A stretch of 64,000 nt of DNA from Ananas comosus (lineage: Eukaryota; Streptophyta; Magnoliopsida; Poales; Bromeliaceae), in the NCBI RefSeq assembly GCF_001540865.1, contig NC_033622.1, positions 11,051,331-11,115,330 on the forward strand, read 5' to 3'. Under the pieces are notes generated by a model. That model was given only the letters and a program-made list of their open reading frames with translations, did not search any database and was not told where the DNA came from. Of the stretch, positions 48,861-60,349 are shown piece after piece (within the stretch, counting starts at the first letter, position 1; each line of letters starts with the position of its first letter). The position numbers were made by a program, and so were the translations under genes.

Positions 48861-49690
48861 CTATCCCTGTTTCAACTCCGACTTATGGTACTACCAATAT
48901 TGCATCTTTATTTCTGAAAACTTCTCTATTTAAGAGTCCCTGGCACACCCTCTGCTCATTTCAGCTCGAATTTAGGCACTGGTTATATTACATCCTTATT
49001 TGATTATATTGGATAGTCCCAAAACCTCTGTATTGTGCTATTTTCGGACTATACTTTTACAGGCACGCCATGTTTTTTACAGAGTTGAGTGTTTAAATAA
49101 GTTTTAGAAAATTTTACATTATACTATAGCAAAATGCCTTAAACTCTATAAAAAAGAAGACAAAAGGTAAATTAAATTGAAGTTAGGAGTCAAATAAAGC
49201 AACTAAAGATTAAACAGAAAACAAAATATTTATCAACGGATGGAGGAACTCACTTACACGCAGCCTCTTCTCAAGAGTTAATCTAAAAGAAAGATATTCT
49301 AATCTCTTCTCGAGTTTATTTTTTGCTTCACGCAACGCACCATTTTCATTTGCAGCCGACAATATTTTTGAAAACTTTGACTATCAATCTCTTTCTTGAA
49401 ATATTCATATATAAAAGCAACAAAGCATAGCCTTCTAAATTAAAGTAAAGACAACAAGCTTGAGTCACCGAGAGAAAAGACGGTAAATACATATATTAGC
49501 CAGACAATCTAGTGTACCACAAAGTGCGTGCGTCAAATTTTAGACCTATAGATAGACCGTTTGTATATACAATTTTCTTACTGAGACTTATGACTAGAAG
49601 AACCTAACAAGTGGAAAAATATGCCTGCCCTGATATTCCAAACAAAAATAATGTGACAAAGATGAGATGAAGATGAATATTACCATACCC

Positions 49691-49733
<43 letters not shown>

Positions 49734-50417
49734 CTCGGTAGATATAGAAATTGATTTAGCCTCTCTCTCTTCCAATATAATTTTTCGTGAAGATCAGAAT
49801 ATCTCAAAAAGGGAACGTAGATATTAGAGGATTGCTAGCATCATCCTTGTAGTCTACGACTCATCTGTTCCGTGCGACGAAAGACGTTGGATCTGCATCA
49901 ATTCCATGTGGATACGCGTAGAGGCTGGGTACGTGCGCGACTAATCGGAATCTCAGTTTTAACCGTACAGTAGATCAAGAGACCTTAACTAGTCCGAGGT
50001 GATGCAACCTGAACTTCAAATCTGTTTAGGTTTGATTATTATTTTACACTGTAACATGAGAATGATCCGCTAGCACTGGATTGATTTGTTTTCGATTTTA
50101 TTCATATGTGATATGGATTTTAGTTTTCAAAAAATTTTAAAAGGTACAATATTAATTTCCGCTGCGATTTGAATTTTATTTTTGTGCCGGATAAATTCTT
50201 ACAAATATTTTCCACTCCTACAAAACACAAATCTTTAAATCCCAACAGCTTTTTTCTCTCTGTTTTCTCTATTTTTCTTTTTTTTCTTTTTTACCTTTTT
50301 CTTTTTTTCCTTTGTATGTTGGGTCTCTACACCGTACTGCCACTATATCGACCCCTTCCATACCACAGGTCGTCGTCTAGTCCATCACGACCGACGATAA
50401 ATTTGTTACCATTCTCC
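48861..50417. other. Intergenic region with an inverted-homology fragment
   Basis: The stretch 48975-49140 (cctctgtattgtgctatttt, then aaataagttttagaaaattt) is an inverse match to 59465-59610. A (TA)n run lies at 49696-49729. Sequence 49790-50050 is GC-richer and apparently single-copy within this window, but no ORF or RNA motif was recognised. A T-rich stretch follows at 50250-50310. Confidence 0.4.
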
Positions 50418-51210
50418 ATAATATTTGCGCTTAAGAAATATGGAAAGATGAGAAAAATAGGAGTAAAAAAGGAGAGTAAAAATTTATATTAAAAAATAGG
50501 GTATATCCCTGTTTAATCAAAAAAAAAAAAAAAAAAATTTATATTAAAAAATTGTCTATTAGAAAGGGCAGAAAGAAGAGGAGCCAAGGATTTCTTCTTT
50601 TTTTTTTTCTTTTCTTTTTGTGTGTCGGATATCTACTATCAAGCTGAAACAAGGGAGAGAGGTAGGTATTGATGAAGATGGGTTTCTTCTTTTACTCTCT
50701 GTTTCTCTTTTCCTTTTTTTGGCTAGATCTCTACTACCCAATTACCCCCTTCGATCAAGCTGAAATAGGGGGAGGATAGGTAGAGATGAAGATGGGTTGA
50801 AAGAAAGGGAGAGAGGATGGAGAGGAACAGTAATTGAACAAATGTGAACCCATGTGAATGCATTTTTAATCATATTAACTTAAATTTCATGATCGTGAGA
50901 GAGAAAGGGAAAAAAAAAAAACTTACACATAAAAAATCTATGGGGAAGGAGGCGGCGTTGCTTAACGACAGAACGTATTTGATTTCTCATTTAGTATAGA
51001 GTTTAATCCTATGCATATAAAATCAGATAACGGAAAAATTGAAATCAGATTTTTATATTTCGTTATAATAGATTGGCATGAAATCTTGAATACTGTAGAA
51101 TTTTTTACTCTCTTTTTACTGTTTGGATAAAATACAGTAGTTTTTACACCATTAGAAAAATAACTAGTTTTTTCCCCCTAATTTATAGAATTGCAAATTC
51201 ACAACTCCTG
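50418..51210 (+). repeat. Segment present in inverse orientation at 60350-61105
   Basis: The order gcgcttaagaaatatgg, gggcagaaagaagaggagcc, gatctctactaccc, gtgaacccatgtgaatgc, atagattggcatgaaatctt, aattgcaaattcacaactcc is found as inverse complements, in reverse order, between 61105 and 60350. It is diverged by substitutions and indels. It is probably two opposite copies of one repeat, or the arms of a larger element. Non-coding. Confidence 0.7.
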
Positions 51211-51563
51211 CCAACTTATCATATAAATAAATGAACTATTCCTTATTAATGCAATGTTATTTATTTTACAAAATAAAAACAATCTAATATAAAGATACTT
51301 TTCATTAGATATCTGAATGCAATCTTCTCATTAGACTAGTGTAATGACCCGCGCGATGCGGCGAATAGGTAATATTCGATATTTAACTTTAGTTTTTGTG
51401 CTAAAATTTATTCTTTCTTCTCTTTAAATTATAATATTTGATTATTTTTCTTACAATATAAATAATATATCATACTTTCAACATAGAGAACAAATAAAGA
51501 GTAAAAAAAATAGAACCAAGAGAATGAAATTTGATGCATAATTAAACTGAAGAAATATTTGAG

Positions 51564-51681
51564 ATCCTGTAGAAAAAGCTGAAGCAATACGAAATAGCAA
51601 ATATATAAGAAAAATAATCAAATATTANATCCTGTAGAAAAAGCTGAAGCAATACGAAATAGCAAATATATAAGAAAAATT
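51564..51681. repeat. Direct duplication split by a single N (51628), offset 65 bases
   Basis: The sequence starting atcctgtagaaaaagctgaa is repeated identically on the two sides of the N. This looks like an unmerged contig overlap rather than biology. Confidence 0.7.
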
Positions 51682-52245
51682 AAAAAATTTTGAGTAACAA
51701 ATAAATAAAAGCGTAAGCAGTTAATTCAACAGTAGCAGCAACGACTATAAATACAATGAATTTTATAGCGGTAGAAGTCGAAGAAAGGCTTGCAGAGTTG
51801 GCTGAAAGAAAAAGTAATAGTCAGTAAAGAATTAAGAAAAGAATGAAATAGGACTAATAGGAAAAGTTGGTTTTAAAATATTACTAACCAGCTATCCCAA
51901 AAATATGCGACTACAGTGGTGCAAAATCAAGTGAGGTAGCAACTTACAAAATTAATTAGAATATATAAGTTGCAGAACTTATAGTCAAATAATTTTAAAC
52001 AGGAATAGTAAAAAAACACCATCACAACAATTGAAAAAAATAATATAGAGAGCAAACAAAGTGAAAGAAAAATAGAACAATCGAAAACAATATTCAACAA
52101 ACAAACGAAGAAAATAGCATAAACAGTAGCAGTAGAAATTTGAGAAAAACGAAAAAGAACAACAGCTAATAAAATTCTATTTTTACTATAGGCTCAGACA
52201 TGTAATGAGTATTATCAATAGTCAACAAATTTATTTTTCTCATTT

Positions 52246-52461
52246 CAGAAGTCTTCAAGAAAATGTGTCGCGTATAGTTATATGTCATCAATAGCTTATG
52301 TATCCCTTGCTGGGGGGAATCACCAGTTGCAATTATTTTGTAATTGCCATCACCAGAAGTCTTCAAGAAAATATGTCGCGTATAGTTATATGTCCTCAAT
52401 AGCTTATGTATCCCTTGCTGGAGGGAATCACCAGTTGCAATTATTTTGTAATTGCCATCCT
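52246..52461. repeat. Tandem duplication, unit 108 bp
   Basis: cagaagtcttcaagaaaat begins both units (52246 and 52354). The units differ at a few positions only (tgtcatcaat versus tgtcctcaat; ctggggggaat versus ctggagggaat). A more diverged form of the same words recurs at about 53150-53170 and 53414-53465. Confidence 0.88.
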
Positions 52462-53086
52462 AGTTGATACTGAACCAGCAAAGAAATAGATTTTTTTTTT
52501 TGCCGCAAATAATTTTTTTACGGAGGCATATTATATAAGCAGCAAGAAGGAGCATGGAGAATGAATCCGAACCATTTTCATGACCGGAGGGAATCACTAA
52601 GCCGAAACGAAGCGTCGCTAATGGGACCGGCGCGACGGGAAGAAGGGCCGACTATGAACTCTGCCCAATATTCCGTCCTGATAGGGTACAGCAGGAGTCG
52701 GAGCGGCATCTAAGGGGTTGAGCGGCATCAGTTGGAAGACGAACCTCTTCGTTGAACCAATTAAATGGGAATCGGTTGAACCAACTAAATGGGAATGAGA
52801 TAACCGTCAGGAAAGAAGAACGACAACGAACTCGGGCCAATTTTCCGTCCAAGAGGGCACATCAGTAGTCGGAGCAGCATCTAGAGGGTGAGCGGCATTG
52901 GCTGCAAGACGAACGTATTACTCGAACCAATTAAATGGAAGCGGTTGAAGAAATTAAATGGAAAAAAGATAAGGTTCCCACAAATCAACAATTAAGCAGA
53001 GTAGCTTAAGATGTCTAGTATGGCCCAAAAAAATCAAATTAAGCTAATATCACAAAAGGAAACGAATTTTCATAGGAATTTATAGA

Positions 53087-53410
53087 TAATTTGCTATAGA
53101 CCAGACATGTAATCAGTATTATTAGTAATCAGCAATAATATTTTTCTCATTTCAGAAGTATTTGAGAAAAAGTGTCGCGTAAGAGGATGAACCAGTTTTT
53201 CTAAACCAATTTAATGGGAAGAGGATGAGGAAAGAAAAAAAACTTATAGGTGAGGCCCATGGGCCATACAGATAGGTCCTACACAAATCTCACACAAACC
53301 CACAATTAAGCAAGATAGTTTAAGATGACAGGTAGGTCACACAAAAGGCCAACTTAAGCAAATATTTCCATGTGCACAAAAGGAAACGGATTTTCATAGA
53401 AGTTTATAGA
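53087..53410 (-). mobile_element. Second Helitron 5'-end segment abutting the first
   Basis: Another minus-strand terminus TCTATAAACTTCTATG lies at 53410, preceded by sequence resembling 52195-52275 and 52930-53086 (acatgtaatcagtattat, agaaaaagtgtcgcgta, caaaaggaaacgga). It is therefore a partial family copy arranged in tandem, either an internal duplication or a Helitron inserted next to its relative. Confidence 0.5.
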
Positions 53411-56400
53411 TGCATCCCTTGCCGAGGGGAATCACTGGTTGCAACTATTTTGTAATTGCCATCCTAGTTAGTTAAGCGAAATACTTGGTTGCAATGGATG
53501 CATAACTACCATCCGAGTTGCCTTACCATGTATATACTCTTTTCATATTAATCATAAGATTATTCATTTTGTCATCATCGCCAATCCCAATAAATAGAAA
53601 ACTTAATATTATGGTCGTAGAACTTATTAAAAAGTATCTGAAATCATAAAGTAGTAAAAATAATAGAGAATCAACAACAAAGTAAAAAAGTGAACTACCT
53701 CAAGATTGAGAATAGGAACTGGTTCAACGGAAATATAGAAAATCGAATTTGTAATTACAAAGAAAATGAAAAAATCAGAGTAAAATTATACTAAATGGTA
53801 GGAAAATCGGGGTAAAAAAATAAGAAAATCAAAAAATTGAAAACAATGAGCTATAAGTAGTCAAAATGAAATTCCAAAGAAAATGAAAGGCATAAACCAT
53901 AGCAGAGAAGAAAGCAACATGATAGAATACAACATGGGCATTTATGGTTATAGCTCCTCAGTTCTGCTTTAGAACTCTTCCTAAAGGTATTGTTAATATA
54001 TTTTCACGTATATGTGATGTTTCACGCACTTTTAAAGTTGCGTATTTTCCCATTTAGGCTACTTGTGATTGGTTTCTTTATTATAATACCTTATTTGTAA
54101 AATGAATGTATGATGTTCTTGTTACATTAACATTTCGGATCAAGTGATAATAGAATTTAGAATCAAGACAGGAGTTTTGAGTTTAGCCTGGATGATACCT
54201 TACTTACTTTTAACAAAATAATTCTAGCTAAATGTCAGTTTTCTAATAAAACAATTCTTTTCCAATCTTCTGTTCTTTCTGAGTTCAACATACCTTGATC
54301 AATTCGAAGTGGGTTCTACTAAAACATCGAAGGTTCAATCTCAAAAGGTGTTGAAAACACCGAAGAGAATTATCGAGAAATATTCTGTTGGCGGACATGG
54401 CGATTTTGGGACAAAATTGAAATTCAGATCAATTCCTTTAATTTGCTGCAATAATGGGATAAGAAATATATTTAGGATCAAGATCATTAGCAACACCATT
54501 TTCATCCATGTCAATTTTGATTTAGACAAATTAAAGGAACGAAAACTGAACCGGTATGCCCATATATGTTCCATTAAGTCAATTGATCTTCTGGTAAAAT
54601 CTACATAGAAAAAAAGCCATTATATACCGCAAATCTATCCGACAGTTCCAGCTTTAGAATCGGAATATATCCAATTGCCATCAGTTAGAAAAAAATGCAC
54701 TTGTTATGCTGAATATATCCAACAGGTTGAGATTGTTAACTTCTACAAAAGAAATGTGGATACCGAACAAAATTTATGCAATTCCAAAAAATGGTGTTAA
54801 TTGTTACCGGAAGAATCACTTTCATCAATGAAAAGTCTGCTTACTATGTTTCTTTTGTAGTCAGATTACTGTCTTTTTTATCTTTCACATAGAAAGATTC
54901 TGTAAATGGACTCTATCTTTATTCAGTTACTTTGAAATATAGTTAGAATTTAGATCCTCATAACAATTTAGTCCTTGGTAGTCTATCTTCTTTAAGAGAT
55001 GCACTATCATCATGATTCTTAGGTTTTGCAATACAAACTTCAATGATTAAATTGTCAGAATTAAAACTGTGCGATATTGAACAAACTTCGAGTAAATTAT
55101 TAACTAAACCCTCTCTAATATATGTGGATGTTGGATAATGTTACTTGTTTCATTGCATGCTTTGGATGCTTGACCATCTTTGAGGCCAAGATAGATATAC
55201 ATAAGCACTTTCCACAATACTACTTTGCTATCAGCAAAGCCGGTCCAACTCTAGGCACATCAAGGTACTATCGGAAAGTGCAAACTTGCGGTTTGAAGGT
55301 TCTATGTTGTTTTGAGATCAAGCCTCTTTATTAGCTAAGTTGACTGATAGTTGTTGCAGCAGGAGAAAACATGTTTATTGAACATTAATGATGGAGGAAT
55401 ATCTTTTTCTCTTAATTGCCACTCAGATATTTCGAAGGTATTCTAACCTGGTTTTATTTTGTAATTTTCTGACTTTGCTATCAGTACTTGGAATATCATT
55501 CCTATTGCTAACTAGCATGTTTTGTGTTTCCTCTCAAAAAGGTATTGGCAATTTGAGCATGTTAAAGTTGAATTGTTGGTCTATATACGTTCTCTGTCTT
55601 ACTTTTATAGCTTAGTAAATTTTGTTTATGAATAAAGCGAGTAGCATGCTACCTTTCTTCTTAAAAGGTAAAAGAAAAAAAAAAAATTAGTTGCATCCTA
55701 AGCCCAAAAAACTTACAGAACATCATCTGAGGGAGTTGCTAGCTAGAGGAGGTAGTACTTATTGTCACTGTTTCCTAAGTCAAGTCAATAAGATAGTATA
55801 GATTAGTACTGGTATTAATGGTCGACATGTGATATTTCATAGTACCTAATTAGAAAAGATTATACATGTGCACAGATAGTGAAAAAGGGGTAGTTGAGTC
55901 AATTGTTATTATTAGTATTAGGGTAAATTGCACATTTGGTGTCAAACTATGAGTTGGCCGACACTTTTGTCCTCACTTTATTTCGCTATAATCTGTAACT
56001 TTTTAGTTATTTGATATAGCTTGGTTTTGATGTTATAGTCTATTTTTGTAGTATCTTATTTTCTCCATTGTTTAGTTTTGCTCAACTATTAAAAGTGTAG
56101 TTTTCAATTAAGAGTATACTATAGGCTGCATACTTTAAATTCAAAGTTAGCTATAAGTTTAGTTATTAGTTTAGTTTTGCTCAACCATTGTTTACTTTTC
56201 CAGTCAATCAATATACACTCTAGGCCGCATATTTTAATTTCCGAGTTAGCTCCAATTTCGTTTATTTTGTTTATTTTGATCTAGTACACAGCAGCACCTC
56301 TTTTGTAATTCCCTGCAAATCATTATTTCAATTTGGATTTTATATGTATTTCAGTTTTTTTCCTTTTGTTTTGTTCTTAAATTTTTTGTCTTTTTTAATG

Positions 56401-56707
56401 GTGGTTGGCAGTAAAATTAAGGTGATAATTTGATTTGGAGTTTGAAGCAAATCTTGCTTTGGGACTGTGCGATCAAAAACAGATGGAATTAGACACAGTG
56501 AACTATTGCTTATTAAAATCAAAACTTAGAAAATTACCTCATACTTTCAAGGGCAAGTTTCTGAATGCCGACCTCCGAGGCAAGAACTCCTTCAACATAT
56601 TCTTCAATGCCAAATCCTCATCCGTCTACAATCTTGCACCTAAAGCATCTCGAAATCACCGAAAATACATCATAATTAATAATTAGAATAGTATTATACA
56701 CAAAATC

Positions 56708-56766
<59 letters not shown>

Positions 56767-57099
56767 CGTGGGATTCCAGAATAAGTTTTTACACTTTAAT
56801 GCACCTTATTAGTATTGTTCTCGAGTCCCAACTGAATATGCCCTTATAAATGGTTTCTATACGACTTATTCCTAATGCCATCTCATGCAGGTTAGCTTTT
56901 TTAGACAATTTTTCAGATCAGTTCGCAAGGCTGATTACTTAGCAATGTGCCATGGTTTCATTACCGTAAGTATTATCGGCTAGGAAATGAGAAATTACTG
57001 AAGAAACTATTGTCAGCTTTGTTGATTATCTTGCTTTTGCAAGTTCATTTAGCTCCAGGCAGTAAGTATAACGACATCAAAGGATGGTTGATAGGATTT
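53411..57099. other. Intergenic region without a recognised gene
   Basis: Several ORFs of 70-100 codons (54309-54608, 55122-55334 and 56435-56686, all plus) show no motif I recognise and lack clear splice context. A SINE tail fragment lies at about 55630-55665 (cgagtagcatgctacctttc). An (AT)n tract of about 27 units lies at 56710-56763. The stretch 55920-56280 has aattgcacatttggtgtcaa-style words typical of decayed MITEs. Confidence 0.4.
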
Positions 57100-57779
57100 T
57101 TTTTTTTCTTTCTTTTTTTTCTCTTTATAGCTTCGTGCTCTCTCCTTTTTTTTTTTAAGTGGTCCTATGCTTGTTAATTTATATTTTTTCTTTTCAATGG
57201 ACAATTTAGATTGTCTTCTCAGTTTTTTCGACATAAAATGAAAAAATNAAATATTCTAAAAGAAACTAAATACATATCCAATTTATTTTGCAAACAAATC
57301 ATATATAAAAGCATTATGATTACATATATAATAACATTATGATCAGGACCGGGAAAAAAAATAAATTGCTAAATTATTTGCAGAAACAAGCTGGAAGGCA
57401 AAAAGAATTAGTATATATATCAAAATTAAATCAAAGAGCTTACAAATTCTTCGCCAATCACTCTCAGATCAAACGTACGTAGGTAGGCAATTTCCTGAGA
57501 CATTTTAAAAAAAGTAATAAGAAACCAAATTGAAATTCAAACCAAAAAAAAAGTTGAAACCAAATCTGAGAAGGAAAAATCACCAGCAAAGAAATAGATT
57601 TTTTTTGCCACAAATAAAATTTTTACAGAGGCATATTATATAGGCATCAAGAAGGAAACGTGGAGAATGAATTCGGACCATTTTCGTGACCGGAGGGGAT
57701 CAATAATCTGAAACGAAGCGTCGCTAACGGGATCGGCGCGACGGGAAGAAGGGCCGACCGTAAAAACAAAGGGAAGAAC

Positions 57780-57863
57780 TTGCCATCAAGCCTTTCCACT
57801 GCTTTCTGAGCCTCATCAGCATATTTATACCTCAGGAACGCAAAACCACGCGATTCCCCAGTC
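57780..57863 (-). pseudogene. Captured exon fragment of an SC35-type SR splicing factor (RRM, second half)
   Basis: The minus-strand translation TGESRGFAFLRYKYADEAQK continues AVERLDGK, which is the RNP1-containing half of the RRM of plant SC35-like proteins (usual form TGDSRGFAFVRYKYADEAQK). It is preceded by a good acceptor (tctatag) and followed at once by gttcttccc, a possible retained donor. The fragment then runs into unrelated Helitron sequence. Confidence 0.85.
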
Positions 57864-58016
57864 CTATAGATCAAACATATTAAAAAAAATGAATTAAAAC
57901 ATTAACAAAAAGTAGCAAAAACATCCAAACCCTAGAAATCCGCACCCAAGAGCTGATCTAACTGAAAAAACCCTCAAAAAAAACACCAAATCTCGAAATT
58001 TTAATTAGGTAGGCAC

Positions 58017-58095
58017 CTGCAATCTCTAGGGATGAACACGTCCACCACCTTGCCTTACCGATCAAAGAGGGGGAATAGATCATCCGCCGTGGTAC
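58017..58095 (-). pseudogene. Captured exon fragment of an SC35-type SR splicing factor (RRM, first half), with a stop
   Basis: The minus-strand translation TTADDLFPLFDR-stop-GKVVDVFIPRDCR matches the first half of the SC35 RRM, where Tyr normally precedes GKVVD. That codon is TAA here. The 3' edge is a splice donor (ttgcag|gtgcc) that joins in frame to the fragment at 57863, so the original intron was captured as well. The premature stop shows it is not functional. Confidence 0.85.
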
Positions 58096-58128
58096 CTACC
58101 AAAAATCGACTGCCGTGGTACCTACCAA

Positions 58129-58643
58129 CACTACAACAAAAACGGTCTATAGCGACACTTTTAAATGTAGGTACATGTCAAAAAAGTGCTGCTAGCTAAA
58201 ATTACCGACACTTTTAAAAAGTGTTGCTATATGTGGGGTCGCTAGGGATATAGTGACAGTTAAAGAGTGTCGCTATAACCTAAAAGAGTGCTGCTAATTT
58301 ACCAACACTTATTTAAGCATTTAGCAACCGCCGAAACTCTATCTCGTTGACTGCGGTGGCGGAGGAGGACGACAGGAAAGGCTCTTCGTCTAGAATTTCA
58401 GTGGATTGAGTGAAGAGAGAAGAAAATATGGTAATTGATTTTTCTTTTTTTTTTTCTTTTCTGTTTGTAATCGGGTCAAATGGACTGGGTGTGGTGGGTT
58501 GAGTAGAGTAATCTTTTATTTTTAGTTGGATTGGGCTTTATATTTAGGCATAAGTAGATGTTTTTTAAAGTTTTAGCATAAATGGTACACTTACTCAAAA
58601 GTGTCCCAAACATGTGTCCCTATAACCTAATTCTGTTGTAGTG
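58129..58643. mobile_element. Non-autonomous CACTA element, 515 bp, 3 bp target-site duplication
   Basis: The ends CACTACAACAAAAACGG and CTGTTGTAGTG are the inverted termini of the CACTA (En/Spm) superfamily. The flanking caa on both sides (58126-58128 and 58644-58646) is the expected 3 bp duplication. Sub-terminal words gcgacact, tcgctat and agtgtcgcta repeat in both orientations. There is no transposase. Confidence 0.9.
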
Positions 58644-59000
58644 CAAAAAGCAGTCGATTTGTAGAGAGGGCACAGGAGGGGTCGAAGCGTCATCTAGGGG
58701 GCTAGCGGCATCGTTTGGAAGACGAAACTGTTCGTTGAACCAATTAAATGGGAAGCGGCTGAAGCAACTAAATGGGAAGGAGATAACCATCAGGAAGGAA
58801 GAACGACGGCGAACTCGGCCCAAATTTCCGTCCAAGAGGGCACATCAGGAGGCAGAGCGGCGTCTAGAGAGCAGTGCGACATCGGGAGGCGGAGCGACGT
58901 CTAGAGGGTAGTGCGACATCGGCATGTAGAGGGGCGAGTAGAGGGGGCGAACGGTTGAAAAAATTAAATGGGAAAAAGATAAGGAAATTAAAAAAAAAAA

Positions 59001-59262
59001 AAACTAAGGTGGGCCCCACAATAACTAATTAAGCATAGAAGGTTAAGATGATAGGTAGGGCCCACAAAAACAAAATTAAGCTAATGACGCCACGTGGACA
59101 AAAGGAAATGGAGATTCATAAGAGTTTATAGAAACTCAGGTGGGCCCCACAATAACTAATTAAGCATAGAAGGTTAAGGTGACAGGTAGGGCCACAAAAA
59201 CAAAATTAAGCTAATGACGCCACGTGGACAAAAGGAAATGGGGATTCATAAGAGTTTATAGA
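59001..59262. repeat. Tandem duplication of the Helitron 5' end, unit 131 bp
   Basis: gggccccacaataactaatt begins at 59011 and 59142. Both units run through gacgccacgtggacaaaagg to the gagtttataga terminus. Confidence 0.88.
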
Positions 59263-59840
59263 TATCTAGAAAAAACAAAGTTAGCATTTTTTTTTTTTTA
59301 CACACTTGAAAATAAATAGAAACAAAGATAACATTTTTATAAATAAATATAAATAAAAGTATGTAGGTAAAATAGGCACTTTAGGTCTCAAAATTTTGTT
59401 TTTTATATTTTTTTTTCAAAAGTTTAAATAGTTACTTAGTTTTTTTCTCTTTCTTTACGGAGTGTTTGGTACTTTATTATAATGTAATGTAAAATTTTCT
59501 AAAACTTATTCAAACAGCCATCTCTGTAATAAATTTAGCATGCCTGTAAAAATAATTCCGATAAAAATAACTCCAGAGGTAGCACAACATAGAGTTTTTG
59601 ACTATCCAAATAGCCCTATAAGCGAAAAAGTTTTTGCCCTCTTTTATTTTTCCATTGAGCATGTAAAAATCCATCTTTATTTTTTTTAAATGATGATCAT
59701 CACTTTTTTCCTACTATTTTTCTGCTGGGGATTTGAAGATTTGGGCCCATTTAGGATTGGATTTATGTCGTGGCACAACCCATATTACATCCCTACTCCT
59801 GAAGCCTTTTTTGCTTATAGGTCTATTTGGGTAGTCAAAA
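59263..59840. other. Intergenic AT-rich stretch
   Basis: This contains the inverse match (59465-59610) to 48975-49140. No gene was recognised. Confidence 0.4.
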
Positions 59841-60323
59841 TGTGGCGCCCCAACTTTTTAGGGGGTCACCCATCCTAGGGCTACTCCCGTAGTATGCTTA
59901 ACTCTCTTAATCTCTTGGGTCTAGCCACCACCCAAAATGTTTAAATCGAGTTAAGAGTTTAGCCCTATTATATCTTATATATAGGACTATCTGGGGTTTC
60001 ATAATCTCCCTCCTTAAGCTTCTCGCTAGCCTAAAACGACCTTGTAGTGAGCTGCGCTCTATCCACAATAGTCAACAGCATGAAAGCCTCGCTCTCCCCG
60101 CTGTATAACCTAGCTCAACCGAGACTCATCTCACACTTTCAATTAGTAATTGGCTCTTATACCAACTGTGGAGTCCCAACTTCCTAGGAGATGAATTATC
60201 CTAGGATTATTCCCGTCCTAGCACTCTTAACCTCTTGAGCCTAACCACCGCTCAAAATGCTTAAGCCGGATTAAGAGTTTACCCCTATTATATCTTATAT
60301 ATAGGACAATCTGGGGTCTCACA
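59841..60323 (-). mobile_element. Complete TRIM (miniature LTR retrotransposon), 483 bp
   Basis: Two direct terminal repeats, 59841-60001 and 60167-60323, start TGTGG and end TCA/ACA and share ttaagagttt, ctattatatcttatatatag and atctgggg. The 165-base interior carries, next to the right repeat, the minus-strand word GTTGGTATAAGAGCCA, close to the usual primer-binding site for initiator Met tRNA (one mismatch). Next to the left repeat it carries a minus-strand polypurine tract (AAGGAGGGAGA). The order gives minus orientation. The flanking caaaa (59836-59840 and 60324-60328) is a 5 bp target-site duplication. Such elements encode nothing and are moved in trans. Confidence 0.9.
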
Positions 60324-60349
60324 CAAAAACTCTGTATTGCACTACCTCC

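Larger units (their letters stand above)
51336..53086 (-). mobile_element. Non-autonomous Helitron, complete ends, 1.75 kb
   Basis: The minus-strand 5' end TCTATAAATTCCTATG lies at 53086 with a flanking A. The 3' end at 51336 has a stem CCGC/GCGG followed by gtcattacactag and T. Both ends fit insertion between A and T. No Rep/helicase motif is present. Internal features are a 108-base tandem duplication (52246-52461) and a copy repeated around a single N (51564-51681). The small minus ORF at 52652-52852 is similar to the one at 58620-58835 but has no known motif. Confidence 0.72.
57100..59262 (-). mobile_element. Helitron-family copy with captured gene fragments (3' end not found)
   Basis: The minus-strand 5' end TCTATAAACTCTTATGAATC lies at 59262 with a flanking A. 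It is repeated at 59131 because of a 131-base tandem duplication. The left part parallels 28345-28760 (caatggacaattta, agcattatgat). Inside are two exon-like fragments of an SC35-type RRM gene (57780-57863 and 58017-58095) and a CACTA insertion (58129-58643). No CTAG hairpin was found on the left, so the 3' end is truncated or lies beyond the (AT)n tract. Confidence 0.65.

Noticed and set aside
54309..54608. 99-codon plus ORF (MGSTKTSKVQSQKVLKTPKR start)
   Set aside because: No recognisable domain, a minus-strand ORF overlaps it and there is no splice context. Not called as a gene.
57647..57874. Functional small RRM protein (75 codons)
   Set aside because: Only half an RRM is present, the upstream exon has a stop, and the frame runs into Helitron sequence.
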